Origin: JABDLO01 sp041749255
GTDB lineage: Bacteria; Bacteroidota; Bacteroidia; Chitinophagales; Saprospiraceae
Direction of reading: 5' to 3'
Assembly (NCBI GenBank): GCA_041749255.1
Contig: JBGTBR010000056.1
Coordinates: 41,914 to 105,913 of the forward strand
DNA length: 64,000 nt
Below are positions 1 to 9,401 of the stretch, in pieces (position 1 is the stretch's first letter; each line of letters starts with the position of its first letter). A program made the translations under genes and the position numbers. The notes under the pieces were generated by a model. It had not been told where the DNA came from. It saw nothing but the letters and a program-made list of their open reading frames with translations, and ran no database searches.

Positions 1-970
1 CACCCTGTTGTTAGAAGGTCATGATGTAAGAATGAGTGGACAGGATGTTAAAAGGGGTACATTTTCGCACAGGCATGCAATATTCAGGGATTCAAAAACT
101 TTTGAGCCCTACACTCGTCTAAGTGGCATGAGCGATCAGCAAGGTCGGTTTATGATTTACAACTCTTTGCTTTCTGAGTTTGCCGTTATGGGTTTTGAAT
201 ACGGATATTCCTTAGCGACTCCAAATTCTTTGGTATTGTGGGAGGCTCAATTTGGAGACTTCTATAATGGCGCGCAAACCATAATTGACCAGTATATTAG
301 TGCAGCAGAAAGTAAATGGAGAAGAATGAGCGGTCTCGTTTTATTGCTGCCGCATGGATACTCAGGTCAGGGCCCGGAGCATTCGAGTGCAAGACTTGAA
401 AGATTCCTGCAAGCTTGTGCTGAGTACAATATGATCATTACCAATATAACAACCCCTTCTAATTTTTTTCATGCTTTACGACGACAACTCGCCCTACCTT
501 TTAGAAAACCTTTAATCAATATGGCGCCAAAATCTCTGCTAAGGCATCCAAAATGCGTATCGGGCAAGGAAGACTTTATTTCCGGAACTTCATTTCAACC
601 AATCATTGAGGATCCGGTTGGGAAATCGAAGATAAATAAAGTTCTATTTTGCAGTGGTCAATTATACTATGATTTATTGGAAAGAAAAGAAATGGAAGAG
701 CGGGATGATATAGCTCTGGTTAGAATTGAACAACTTTATCCCTTACCTGAAATCGAAATGAGAAATATTATGAAAAAATATTCTGAATCTCAATTTGTTT
801 GGGTACAAGAAGAGCCCTTAAATATGGGAGCCTGGGATTATATGGTTCGGTATTTCAGAAAAGATCCTTTGGAAGTAGTAGCGAGGAGGGCATCGGCTTC
901 ACCCGCAACTGGATATAAGAAAGTACATGATGACCAACAAAAAGATGTTATAGACAGGGCGTTTGCATAA
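1..970 (+). CDS. sucA: 2-oxoglutarate dehydrogenase E1 component, C-terminal part (5' truncated by window edge)
   Basis: This is the thiamine-diphosphate E1 subunit of the 2-oxoglutarate dehydrogenase complex, which decarboxylates 2-oxoglutarate in the TCA cycle. The reading frame is open from the first bases, so the gene starts outside the window and about 322 codons are visible. The block GQDVKRGTFSHRHA near the visible N-terminus is a hallmark of the transketolase-like pyrimidine-binding domain. Further along come LLLPHGYSGQGPEHSS, the FRKPLI-xx-PKSLLRH region and a C-terminal VWVQEEPLNMGAWDYM segment, all typical of E1o. The C-terminus ends normally. The E2 gene (sucB) is not immediately downstream; a convergent gene follows after 182 bp. 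Identity is confident; only the N-terminus is unseen. Confidence 0.95.
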   Translation, partial: TLLLEGHDVRMSGQDVKRGTFSHRHAIFRDSKTFEPYTRLSGMSDQQGRFMIYNSLLSEFAVMGFEYGYSLATPNSLVLWEAQFGDFYNGAQTIIDQYISAAESKWRRMSGLVLLLPHGYSGQGPEHSSARLERFLQACAEYNMIITNITTPSNFFHALRRQLALPFRKPLINMAPKSLLRHPKCVSGKEDFISGTSFQPIIEDPVGKSKINKVLFCSGQLYYDLLERKEMEERDDIALVRIEQLYPLPEIEMRNIMKKYSESQFVWVQEEPLNMGAWDYMVRYFRKDPLEVVARRASASPATGYKKVHDDQQKDVIDRAFA

Positions 971-1036
971 GTTATACCATCTGTAAAAGGTGATGTGAGG
1001 ATGAACCACTTCCCAAAGCCTCTTACAGCGAAATTT

Positions 1037-1130
1037 AAAAATTACGAATTACGAATGATGCTTTAATCACAAAAAAAAATGTAAAGGACACATTATCTCG
1101 TAATTCGTAATTGATAAATCGTAATTGAAA
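1037..1130. repeat. ATTACGA-word inverted repeat in convergent gene gap
   Basis: The gap between the ends of sucA and the convergent DUF5777 gene holds ATTACGAATTACGA at about 1041-1054 and its complement TCGTAATTCGTAAT at about 1098-1111, followed by another TCGTAATTG unit. The arms could pair across about 40 nt. The same words occur at 59725-59762 and, weakly, at 42233-42257. It may act as a bidirectional terminator or be a small dispersed repeat. Confidence 0.6.
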
Positions 1131-1152
1131 GTACTCTCTATTCTAAATGTAG

Positions 1153-2052
1153 TTAATTTTCTTTTCTGCTTTTAACCGTAAAAACCCGGCTAATATTAAA
1201 ACCAAAATGAATGTCTCCATCTTCCCATCTACCTCTTGATTCGGTAATAAATCCCTTTTCTATCATGGAAGTACTGTTGGTAAAGTGAAGTTGGAAAACA
1301 TGACCTCCGGTTTCAATATCGAATCCCAATGACAGAGAATTGGTAAATTGATTATCTAGTTGGTCGGGCAATACGTAAATATATTCAGCATTTAAAGCAA
1401 CTCTTTTAGACAATTTAATTCTGCCCCCGGCTCCAAGAGCGTAGACATCATTGCTTTCCTGCAGTGTTGCGACTAAATTTCGATGCACAACCGTTGGGCT
1501 TAACTGAAGTGTAAACGAGTCACTAAATTTCCTGCCTAAAATCATCTGAAAAGTGTAATATAACCTGGAGCTAAAAAAATTATCTCTTTCCGGAATGGGC
1601 CACCTGAGAGTCTGTATGGCCGTTGTGGTTAAAAGGGCAGCTGAAAAGGGAAAACTTCTCTTGCCACTGCTTTGTCTTAAAAATTTCCATTTGAAATAAC
1701 CGTCATACGTTTTCTGAAAACTACTCCTGCCCAGTCCGATCATTATATTATCATTAAGACCATAATCAAAACCAAATCTTACTGAGGAATTATCTAAACC
1801 AAATAATTCATAAAATCCTCCACTTATAAAACCAAACCTATGGGAAATTTTGAAATCTAAAACGCCTCCAGCCGTATTTTCTAATGAATGAAGATTGATA
1901 ACGCGATTGGTTTTGAAGCTCGCATCCGCATAATCAGTGATCTCTTCCTCTTCTATAAGTGAAAGTAAATCAGTGCCTTCCTGAGAAACCAAAGTTGAAA
2001 CAAGGCTATTAAATACTAGAAAAATTAAAGCTATAAATTTCAATGTTTGCAT
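1153..2052 (-). CDS. DUF5777-family outer membrane beta-barrel protein
   Basis: A 299-residue protein with an N-terminal hydrophobic signal sequence (about residues 1-23). The body is rich in alternating aromatic and hydrophobic strands such as DFKISHRFGFISGGFYELFG and VRFGFDYGLNDNIMIGLG, the pattern of a DUF5777 beta-barrel. The function of this family is unknown; it is predicted to sit in the outer membrane. It is the last gene of a minus-strand run that starts with a di-haem cytochrome c peroxidase and includes a c-haem lipoprotein and YceI, so a role in periplasmic redox or electron-carrier traffic is plausible but is inference. An 80-bp gap separates it from yceI. Family assignment is by recognition of the motif pattern, not by search. 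Confidence 0.75.
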   Translation of the reverse strand: MQTLKFIALIFLVFNSLVSTLVSQEGTDLLSLIEEEEITDYADASFKTNRVINLHSLENTAGGVLDFKISHRFGFISGGFYELFGLDNSSVRFGFDYGLNDNIMIGLGRSSFQKTYDGYFKWKFLRQSSGKRSFPFSAALLTTTAIQTLRWPIPERDNFFSSRLYYTFQMILGRKFSDSFTLQLSPTVVHRNLVATLQESNDVYALGAGGRIKLSKRVALNAEYIYVLPDQLDNQFTNSLSLGFDIETGGHVFQLHFTNSTSMIEKGFITESRGRWEDGDIHFGFNISRVFTVKSRKEN

Positions 2053-2132
2053 TAATTCTTTTTTATTAAGTCGTTTATATCAAAATAATTTGTCATGACA
2101 ATATTGAATTAGCCAGGTTAGATAAAATCAAA

Positions 2133-2684
2133 TCACTTTTTTAATTCCTCCAATGTTGCCGACACATTTACTTCTACAGTTTTGGCAATTTTGTCTCTTA
2201 CGACGGAGGGAATTGAGATGTCATAATCTGCCAAGGTTACGATAAAATTAGCCTTTACATCGACACCATTTTCTGTTACGGATATAGTGCATGGAGATTC
2301 AACATTCTTGGTGATATTCCTCATTGTCAATTCACCAGAGACATTACAATTATGGACACCAACAGTAGCTAAATCGATTGGAGTATATTCCGTTACAGAT
2401 CCTTTAAATACAGCCTTAGGAAATTTGTTGCTCTCCATATAATTTTCATTGAAATGCTCTTGCATGAGAGCTTTATCAAATTGAAAACCTTTTATAAGAG
2501 TAGCTGCTTCTATCTGACCTTTAGTAAAGTCAAATACTATACTTGATGATCGGTTAATTGCTTCAATCTTTTCCAAAGGTGTATCAGAAAAAAAAGTAAT
2601 CTCCCCATTCCTGGTGTAATATATTTGTCCACACACGATACCATACATATGTACAAGCAAAAGTAAAATCCAAAATGCCTTCAT
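2133..2684 (-). CDS. YceI family periplasmic lipocalin-like protein
   Basis: A 183-residue secreted protein with a signal peptide (about residues 1-19, ending near VCGQ). The segment HFNENYMESNKFPKAVFKGS is the YceI signature, in which a small component is trapped below a size threshold in sequence pattern NxxYMExxKFP. The C-terminal half (GVDVKANFIVTLADYDISIPS) matches the closing strands of the YceI beta-barrel. YceI proteins bind polyisoprenoid or similar lipids in the periplasm. Bacteroidota copies commonly lie beside cytochromes, as here. Length is normal for the family. The upstream neighbour (OB-fold protein) starts 28 bp away, so co-transcription is likely. Confidence 0.88.
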   Translation of the reverse strand: MKAFWILLLLVHMYGIVCGQIYYTRNGEITFFSDTPLEKIEAINRSSSIVFDFTKGQIEAATLIKGFQFDKALMQEHFNENYMESNKFPKAVFKGSVTEYTPIDLATVGVHNCNVSGELTMRNITKNVESPCTISVTENGVDVKANFIVTLADYDISIPSVVRDKIAKTVEVNVSATLEELKK

Positions 2685-2712
2685 AATAAACTTGTTTATA
2701 TATACGATTGAT

Positions 2713-3138
2713 TTATTTATTTAGTACGATACATCTCTCAAGACTTATATCCATCAATTTACCAGAGCAAAGGCCTCTTATAGAAACCAGATCTCCTTCC
2801 TCGAGTTCTTCAACTTCTGATATCTCCATAAAAGCACAATTAATATCACCAAACGCGCTACCTGTATCCAGATATAAGTTTGCAGTATCTTCTGATCTTT
2901 TTATAGATTTCAATTTACCATTAACCTGTATGACTTTACCCAAATACTTTTCGTTTGCCACTTCTTCATTATCGTCATAATCATGATATAATTGCTGTGC
3001 AGTAATTGTATGTGCTGGTTTAATATTTGAAAAATCAGCGTGTGGTTTATGGTACATTGAATAAGCTATCCATGCCAAAATGACAACTATGATCAATAAT
3101 AGAGGTAAGAGTATTTTAATTTTGAATAGTGATCCCAT
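2713..3138 (-). CDS. Membrane-anchored OB-fold (tRNA_anti-like) protein
   Basis: A 141-residue protein with one N-terminal membrane segment (about residues 7-28, Leu/Ile rich) followed by an exported soluble domain. The domain opens with ITAQQLYHDYDDNEEVANEK and continues YLGKVIQVNGKLKSI, the pattern of the bacterial tRNA_anti-like OB-fold family, which despite its name is not known to bind tRNA. Two Cys residues (in INCAF and RGLCSG) could form a disulfide outside the cytoplasm. It lies between yceI and a c-haem lipoprotein on the same strand with short gaps. Function unknown; a role with the cytochrome set is inferred only from position. Confidence 0.7.
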   Translation of the reverse strand: MGSLFKIKILLPLLLIIVVILAWIAYSMYHKPHADFSNIKPAHTITAQQLYHDYDDNEEVANEKYLGKVIQVNGKLKSIKRSEDTANLYLDTGSAFGDINCAFMEISEVEELEEGDLVSIRGLCSGKLMDISLERCIVLNK

Positions 3139-3163
3139 AATTAAAAAAAATTACAATCAAATT

Positions 3164-3535
3164 TTAATTGTTACGGCTTCCTTCTTCAACCCATTTTTCT
3201 ATTTTTTGAATATCACAGGCCGGAAGTTTTGGTGCATCCTCTGGCATTGGTATAAAACCACTTTCATGATTGATTGAACCTACCAGACTTCCTCTGTTAA
3301 CGTAAATAAGAACTTCGTTAAAATCTTCAAGACTTACATCTCCTAATCTCGCACTTGAACTGTGGCAAACAAAACAGGTTCTCACAAATATAGGCAGGAT
3401 TTCTGAAGAATAACTCACATTTACCGGATTGCACTCTTCACCAGGATAAAGAACTTCTTCTACATCGTAAAAACAACCGCTTAGATTAAAAAATAGTATA
3501 CAAATGACAATGCAAAAAAATAGTTTATTTAACAT
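3164..3535 (-). CDS. Single-haem c-type cytochrome-like lipoprotein
   Basis: The start is placed at the ATG at 3535 because it gives a clean lipoprotein signal: a hydrophobic stretch then the lipobox LSGC (Cys 21). The open frame runs further upstream but adds only an unlikely AT-rich leader. A single haem-binding motif CFVCH sits at residues 54-58. A Met in GFIPMPEDAPKLP could be the sixth haem ligand (the usual MP motif). The C-terminal helix ending KIEKWVEEGSRNN is typical of cytochrome c domains found with cytochrome c peroxidases. It would be anchored in the outer or inner membrane, facing the periplasm, and may pass electrons to the peroxidase encoded upstream. About 123 residues. Confidence 0.8.
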   Translation of the reverse strand: MLNKLFFCIVICILFFNLSGCFYDVEEVLYPGEECNPVNVSYSSEILPIFVRTCFVCHSSSARLGDVSLEDFNEVLIYVNRGSLVGSINHESGFIPMPEDAPKLPACDIQKIEKWVEEGSRNN

Positions 3536-3731
3536 AATGGCCTTTATCTTTATTAATAATATTGATAAAAGAAAAACGAACATATACGGAGTTTCGTATT
3601 CTGTGAGAAATTGTGAATTGAAAACATTCAATATCTCTTTAAAAAATATGGAAATGAAAAAACCATACCATAAATACATATACGGTATCGATGTATTAGA
3701 TGGATTGATAAAAGCAAAATTCTTTTACTTT

Positions 3732-5051
3732 TTATTCGCAGCCCATATCGTTTCTTGAAAGAATATCATTATTTGGAAAACACATTCCAGAGATTACCTG
3801 ATCAGGTACATATCTTTCTAAATTTGGATCTCTTAACCCATTTCTTAAAAATTCAACTAAATCGGATTTTTCCTGATCGGTTAAGCCGAGTGGTCTCAGG
3901 TAAGTGGATAGTTGAGATGAGGGTACACGTGGGTTTTCAGGTACTCCTGTATTAAAATATTCAACCACATCTTCCAAAGTTTCCTTACTACCTCCATGAA
4001 AGTAGGGGCCACTATCTCCAAGATTATATAACTGTGGTGTTCTGAATTTAAACATATCTTCAGATCTACCTGTAAATCCTCCTCTTCCAAAATTTCGAAG
4101 ATCATTTTCTGAGGTTTTCAAACCTCCCTTCTCATATAAATCTCTGACGCCAAGTGCCTCAAATCGCATAGAACCTAAATTCTTCTCAAAATGGCAAGTA
4201 TTACATGCGGCCTTACCAAAAAATACTATGGCTCCTCTTTTCTGTTGATCTGTCATGCCCGCATTATTGCCTCTTAACCATAATTGAAATGGCGCTTCGT
4301 TGGTAACCAATTGGCGTAGAAAAGCAGAAATAGCAAAACTGGCTCCCTTTCTTGAATACTTTTCTTCAGGAGATAAATCTGGAAAAGCCTGATCAAACAT
4401 TTCTTTGTAACCTGCTTCTTCAATAATTTTTTCAGTATACATCATTCTGTGCACAATAAGGCCTTCAATATTCTGACCTTCCAAAGCACCAAGTCTTTCA
4501 TGATTTCTGGCTGTACCAGGATCAAAAACTCCCCATACTTGTTCTGTGCCTGTGTTATGGCCGTCTGATCCAAATGAACCATTCCACATCGTATTCTCAA
4601 CAAAGGCCACATTCAATGTAGCCAAAGGTCTTGCTCCTTGTGCATCAATATCATGATCCATGTAATATGGAGCTTTAGTCCTTGCCTCACCCTTAATACC
4701 CATCCCAAAACCACCATCAGCAATTCCCTGCATTCTTCCCGGTCTAAAACCCGATTCAGCTATGTGACATGTACTACATGTGAATGTAAACAAATGATTA
4801 CTTCGCATGGCTTCATTAGCAAACTTGGGTTCAAAAAACAGCATTTTACCCAAATTCACCTTTTCAGGAGTAAGAGGGTTTACAGGCGATTGGGGTATGG
4901 CTTGATAATCTGTCGAATTAGGAAGAGTGTATTGCTCTTTCTTTCCTATTAATTGGGTTAATTCAACGTCTAAAGCAACCACTTCCTGATGGTTACAGCT
5001 ATATATAACAAAAATAAATAATATTATTAAAAAGGGTATAATTCTTTTCAT
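3732..5051 (-). CDS. Di-haem cytochrome c peroxidase (CcpA/MauG family), lipoprotein
   Basis: A 439-residue exported protein beginning with a lipoprotein signal (IYSC, Cys 19). Two haem-binding motifs are visible: CSTCH at residues 92-96 and CNTCH at 283-287, the spacing of bacterial di-haem peroxidases. GxRNxxxL-like segments (ARPLATLNVAFVENTMWNG; FRTPQLYNLGDSGPYFHGGS) match the conserved regions of the family. The enzyme reduces hydrogen peroxide with electrons from small cytochromes, or, in MauG-like members, oxidises other substrates. It heads a minus-strand set with a c-haem lipoprotein, an OB-fold protein, YceI and DUF5777. A -7 box lies about 25 bp upstream. Confidence 0.92.
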   Translation of the reverse strand: MKRIIPFLIILFIFVIYSCNHQEVVALDVELTQLIGKKEQYTLPNSTDYQAIPQSPVNPLTPEKVNLGKMLFFEPKFANEAMRSNHLFTFTCSTCHIAESGFRPGRMQGIADGGFGMGIKGEARTKAPYYMDHDIDAQGARPLATLNVAFVENTMWNGSFGSDGHNTGTEQVWGVFDPGTARNHERLGALEGQNIEGLIVHRMMYTEKIIEEAGYKEMFDQAFPDLSPEEKYSRKGASFAISAFLRQLVTNEAPFQLWLRGNNAGMTDQQKRGAIVFFGKAACNTCHFEKNLGSMRFEALGVRDLYEKGGLKTSENDLRNFGRGGFTGRSEDMFKFRTPQLYNLGDSGPYFHGGSKETLEDVVEYFNTGVPENPRVPSSQLSTYLRPLGLTDQEKSDLVEFLRNGLRDPNLERYVPDQVISGMCFPNNDILSRNDMGCE

Positions 5052-5075
5052 AGTTTCAGACAGGTTATTTCTTTA

Positions 5076-5083
5076 CAAATATA
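5076..5083 (-). promoter_or_regulatory. Candidate -7 box for the cytochrome peroxidase gene
   Basis: On the minus strand this reads TATATTTG, an exact match to the Bacteroidota -7 consensus TAnnTTTG, 25 bp before the start codon. No good TTTG was found at the usual -33 position, so confidence is limited. Confidence 0.45.
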
Positions 5084-5704
5084 GAAACAAGTTTTGGAAG
5101 TGTAAGAAAAAAAATCGTGAATTTTATTAAAATTATTTAATGCTAAATTGTTATATATATTTCTAATTTATAAGCATATACGTATTTATATATGAACTTA
5201 GGCTCCATATTAACTATAATATTTGTATTCAACAAAAAGTTACAGCGTTAAATATAAAATATTTATATATGAATATTTCATAATAATATCTCCAATACGT
5301 CTTTACGGTTTATACTATAGGGTGACAATGGATGCAAAACTTGCATTGTTTTAGAAGGTGAACAGTTAATATTAAGATCAAAAAAGGTTAGATTTTTTGT
5401 AATATTTACTCAAATCTCAAAAAACCAAATTGATTTTAATATTAAATGCATCATTATGAGTCCTTTACCCAACAATCCTTAAAATAAAGAAACCTAAGTG
5501 ATCATTGACATATTAAAATGGTGACTTTCACCTTGAGAAATTCAAACTTGTATTTATTGATTCCAGGTGGTTCCATAACCAATTAATTTGAAAATGTCAT
5601 ATATACAAATAATTGTAAAGCTTTTATCATATTTATAGGTGATTATATATTTTGTGATAAAACTTAGATATTTATACAAGTTTCCACCTAATTTATCATT
5701 TCAA
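5084..5704. other. AT-rich intergenic region between divergent genes
   Basis: About 620 bp separate the divergent peroxidase and TPR membrane protein genes. It is very AT-rich. The only local structure seen is a weak hairpin ATGCAA-aac-TTGCAT at 5332-5346. No convincing gene was seen; an in-frame GTG at 5639 could extend the next gene. Confidence 0.5.
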
Positions 5705-7603
5705 ATGATGAGAAAAAAAATAAAAATTCATCAAGTCGAGGGTAAATCGCAAAGAAAATCTTCTTTAAAAGACAATACAAGATCTGGTTTTTTACCAAAA
5801 TGGAATAATAGTCAATGGATGTTATCATTGATCCTGATTCTTCTTCCATTTCTCATCTACTACAAGAGCATTTCATTTGGATATGTACTGGACGACAGTG
5901 TAGTTATAACAGGTAATTCATTTACAAAAGAAGGATTGAAAGGCATTGGAAAAATTTTTTCGACAGAGAGTTTTACAGGGTATTTTGGCGAGCAAAAAGA
6001 TTTGGTCCAAGGGGCCAGATATCGGCCTTTGTCTATTGCCAGTTTTGCTGTAGAATATGAAATATTTGGTGAAAACCCTCAAATAAGTCATTTCATCAAC
6101 ACCCTTTTATATGGTATTTTGGGTGTGGTATTATTTTACTGGCTTCATATACTGATGCTCCAAAAACCTTATCATTGGTTGTTAAATGTAGCTTTTATTG
6201 GAACATTGATCTTTATAGTTCATCCGATTCATACAGAAGCTGTCGCCAATATTAAGGGTCGGGATGAAATTATGGCTTTTTTATTTGGTGGGGGTGCCCT
6301 CATATTTTCAACACTTTGGCAATCAAAAAAAAATGTGAGTTTGGGTGTTGTAAGTGGCATATGTTTTTTCATGGCACTTATGGCTAAAGAAAATGCCATC
6401 ACTTTGCTGGCGATAATTCCACTTTCCATGTATTTTTTTAGAAATACTTCTGTCATTACATCTTTGAAATTTGCAATCCCGGCTCTTTTGGCTACCATCA
6501 TTTATTTATGGATAAGATATGCGGTCATCGGTTACTTGTATAGTAGTGGTGAGAGCATTCAGGATATCATGAATAATCCATTTGTAGAAATGGATGGTAA
6601 CCAGAAGTATGCAACTGTATTCTATACTTTATGGAAATACATCCAACTCTCTATCTATCCTCATCCCTTGTCTCACGATTATTACCCATATGCCATTTCG
6701 AAGCTAGAGTGGTCACATCCAGGTGCATATTTATCCCTTTTAACTTATATAGGATTATGCACGCTTGCTCTTTATGCTGTAGTACGGAGAAATAATAAGT
6801 GGTTTGGATTAATTTTCTTTTTAATCACCTTGACCATTGTATCTAATCTGGTCATCAATATGGGTACATTTATGAATGAAAGATTCATTTTTATGCCCGT
6901 ATTTGGGATATGTACTCTTTTGGCTGTTTTTATAACTGAATTAATAGCAAAAAAAGATAAATTATGGGTATATCCAATCATTGGGTATTTTCTACTAAGC
7001 TCTATCCTGGTCGGGTATATCTATAAAACCATGAGCAGGGTTCCCGATTGGGAAAACGCATTAACCTTAAATAGATCTGCCGTAAAAGTTAATCCTGGCA
7101 GTGCCAGAGCCAACACCTTTATGTCTACTGCGTTATTTGAAATGTGGAAAGTTGAACCTGAGTCAGAAGAAAAATATCAATGGATGAAATTCGCTTATTA
7201 TTATGCAGATCAATCGACTAAGATTCTGCCTAATTATAAAAATGGACACATCATGAAAGCAGGAACTGCAGCAGAATTATACAAGTTTGATAAGGATTTA
7301 TCCAATCTACTTCAAGTATTTGGTGAGGTAGTCATTGCCAGACCTGATATAGGATATATTAAAGATTATCTTGAATACCTGGGAGGTCGAGTCCCGGAAG
7401 ATATTTTGATACATTGGTATTTAGAAAATATTTACCAAAAATTAGCAGTTGATAAAAAATCGATTGATTACGCTTTGGTTTATCTGAATTTGGCACAAAA
7501 ACAATTTCCTGGAAACCAACAAATTCAGGAGGCTTTAGCTAACTCATATCAATTGGCTGGTAACTTGCCAAAAGCACAACAAATAATGCAAAATCTTTAT
7601 TAG
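5705..7603 (+). CDS. Polytopic membrane protein with C-terminal TPR region (TMTC/GT-C-like)
   Basis: About 632 residues from the ATG at 5705; an upstream GTG at 5639 is possible but adds an atypical leader. The N-terminal three quarters contains about ten hydrophobic segments. Between the first two, YVLDDSVVITGNSFTKEGLK carries an acidic DD pair, then ARYRPLSIASFAVEYEIFG, HPIHTEAVANIKGRDEIM and MNERFIFMPVFG follow, resembling the GT-C fold glycosyltransferases of the TMTC (transmembrane and TPR) group. After the last membrane segment, about residue 450 onward, the sequence is helical and TPR-like (NPGSARANTFMSTALFEMW; YLNLAQKQFPGNQQIQEALA). A role in protein O-glycosylation is suggested by architecture only. 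dprA follows after 13 bp, so they may share a transcript. Confidence 0.7.
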   Translation: MMRKKIKIHQVEGKSQRKSSLKDNTRSGFLPKWNNSQWMLSLILILLPFLIYYKSISFGYVLDDSVVITGNSFTKEGLKGIGKIFSTESFTGYFGEQKDLVQGARYRPLSIASFAVEYEIFGENPQISHFINTLLYGILGVVLFYWLHILMLQKPYHWLLNVAFIGTLIFIVHPIHTEAVANIKGRDEIMAFLFGGGALIFSTLWQSKKNVSLGVVSGICFFMALMAKENAITLLAIIPLSMYFFRNTSVITSLKFAIPALLATIIYLWIRYAVIGYLYSSGESIQDIMNNPFVEMDGNQKYATVFYTLWKYIQLSIYPHPLSHDYYPYAISKLEWSHPGAYLSLLTYIGLCTLALYAVVRRNNKWFGLIFFLITLTIVSNLVINMGTFMNERFIFMPVFGICTLLAVFITELIAKKDKLWVYPIIGYFLLSSILVGYIYKTMSRVPDWENALTLNRSAVKVNPGSARANTFMSTALFEMWKVEPESEEKYQWMKFAYYYADQSTKILPNYKNGHIMKAGTAAELYKFDKDLSNLLQVFGEVVIARPDIGYIKDYLEYLGGRVPEDILIHWYLENIYQKLAVDKKSIDYALVYLNLAQKQFPGNQQIQEALANSYQLAGNLPKAQQIMQNLY

Positions 7604-7616
7604 TTGGAGTACAAAT

Positions 7617-8714
7617 ATGACAGAGGAGTTATTATATATTATTGCTTTAACAAAGGTAAAAAATGTGGGTCCCGTCACTGCCAGACAGTTAATCAGTCAT
7701 TGTGGAGGTGTTAAGGAGATTTTTTCTTGCCCTGAAAAAGATATTCTCAGCATTCCGAATATAGGTCCTACCGTTTTCCGCGAACTAAAGTCATCTCACA
7801 TATGGAAAGAAGCCGAAATAGAATTGCATTTTATCAATAAAAATGGTATTAGCCCACTATTCTTTCTTCAGGAAGGTTATCCCAGAAGGATGAAACAATT
7901 TGATGATAGCCCTATCCTATTGTACTTTAAAGGAAAGGTCAATTTAAACCACTACAGAACTGTAGGCATTGTAGGAACCCGAACTCCTTCTGAATACGGT
8001 CGACTGATGACGGAAAAAATCATAGAAGGACTCATCCCTTACAATCCGATTATAATCAGCGGAATGGCTTACGGAATTGATTCAATTGCCCATCGCAAAG
8101 CGGTTGAATCAGGATTGGCCACCATTGGTATTTTGGGACATGGATTACATATTATGTATCCTCAATCCAATCGCGGATTAGCACAAAAAATGGTCGAAAA
8201 TGGAGGTTTGATTACAGAATTTGGATGTTCCACCGGGCCGGATAAAGAAAACTTCCCGATGAGAAACAGGATTATTGCTACCATGAGTGATGCCCTGGTG
8301 GTCATTGAGTCAAAAGTAAAGGGAGGGTCTATGATCACTGCAAACTTTGCTAATCAATACTATAAAGATGTTTTTGCAGTACCGGGCAAAACGGATGATG
8401 AAAAATCGACTGGATGTAACAGGCTAATAAAAATACATAAAGCCGCTCTTATAGAATCCGCAGAAGATATTGTGTACATTATGAGGTGGGAACAACTGGA
8501 TACTGAAAGAAGCAACCAAACTTCTTTATTTGTGGAATTAGATGATACTGAACAAAAAATCATTCAACTACTTAGGGAGAATAAAGAAATGACCATTGAT
8601 ACCTTACATTATAAATTGGACATGACCGTTTCGGAAGTTTCGGCTCTGTTGCTAAAGATGGAGTTTAAAGGGATCATATCCAGTTTGCCTGGAAAGAGAT
8701 ATGTCGCAAGCTGA
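7617..8714 (+). CDS. dprA: DNA-processing protein DprA
   Basis: DprA loads RecA onto incoming single-stranded DNA during natural transformation. The 365-residue protein has an N-terminal helix-hairpin-helix region (ISHCGGVKEIFSCPE; LSIPNIGPTVFREL), then the Rossmann-like DprA domain with GIVGTRTPSEYG, ISGMAYGIDSIAHRKA, GILGHGLHIMYP, NFPMRNRIIA and KGGSMITANFA, all hallmark motifs. The C-terminal segment from about residue 300 (LDDTEQKIIQLLRENKEMTIDTL) is the winged-helix found in many DprA proteins. Full length. It starts 13 bp after the preceding membrane protein gene. No other competence gene is in the window. Confidence 0.95.
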   Translation: MTEELLYIIALTKVKNVGPVTARQLISHCGGVKEIFSCPEKDILSIPNIGPTVFRELKSSHIWKEAEIELHFINKNGISPLFFLQEGYPRRMKQFDDSPILLYFKGKVNLNHYRTVGIVGTRTPSEYGRLMTEKIIEGLIPYNPIIISGMAYGIDSIAHRKAVESGLATIGILGHGLHIMYPQSNRGLAQKMVENGGLITEFGCSTGPDKENFPMRNRIIATMSDALVVIESKVKGGSMITANFANQYYKDVFAVPGKTDDEKSTGCNRLIKIHKAALIESAEDIVYIMRWEQLDTERSNQTSLFVELDDTEQKIIQLLRENKEMTIDTLHYKLDMTVSEVSALLLKMEFKGIISSLPGKRYVAS

Positions 8715-8953
8715 AAGGCAAAAACAGCATATTTTAAACTTCGTTCATTTATGGGTATTAAAAATCATGTTATAATATTATATAATATTTTATATTTTGT
8801 ATTTCAGTTATTTATATCAAAATAGAAATATAATAAACCATTCCAAATGCTTAACATAAATTTATTATTAGTGTTAAATAATCATTTTTATCGGTTACTT
8901 TGAACTGTAAAAGCTTCATAATTCGTTATAAAGACTGTATAATAAATACTAAC

Positions 8954-9331
8954 ATGAGATTTTTCATAATTTTAAGCATTATTAGTACTGCTTTGGGTAT
9001 TAAAGCCCAGGAAAATCAATTTTTTAATGCTATGAGAACGGGCAGTATTTCTGGTATTTCTCAATATTTGGACAATAAGGTGGAATTAAGTATTATAGAT
9101 GATCATAATATGTATTCTCGCAATCAAGCCATTCAAAAAATTAACTCCTGGCTAAATAAAAGTAATCCATCGTCTGTACAAAATTTACATGGCGGTGAAT
9201 CCAACGATAATTCTTCATTTTATCATGTGGCCAAACTCACTACAAGATCAGGACATTATCGTGTTTTTGTCTATTTTGAAAGGGGTGGAAATTCAGCGAT
9301 CATCAAAAAAATTCAAATAGATCCTTTTTAA
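8954..9331 (+). CDS. DUF4783 family secreted protein
   Basis: The ATG at 8954 gives a 125-residue protein with a signal peptide ending near IKAQE; an upstream frame is open but lacks a sensible signal. The mature part has the NTF2-like DUF4783 pattern: NAMRTGSISGISQYLDNKVE, LSIIDDHNMYSRNQAIQ, and a closing strand pair with GHYRVFVYFERGG and IIKKIQIDPF. Families of this fold are small periplasmic or surface proteins of unknown role in Bacteroidota. It stands alone: dprA ends 240 bp upstream, and the next gene is convergent. A near-match to the -7 box (TTACTTTG) lies at about 8896. Confidence 0.75.
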   Translation: MRFFIILSIISTALGIKAQENQFFNAMRTGSISGISQYLDNKVELSIIDDHNMYSRNQAIQKINSWLNKSNPSSVQNLHGGESNDNSSFYHVAKLTTRSGHYRVFVYFERGGNSAIIKKIQIDPF

Positions 9332-9401
9332 GGTGTATTCTGAGAACGTTTACATTTCTTTCTGCTAAACTTAAAGACCAGTTCGTGCTTTTACATGCAT
9401 G

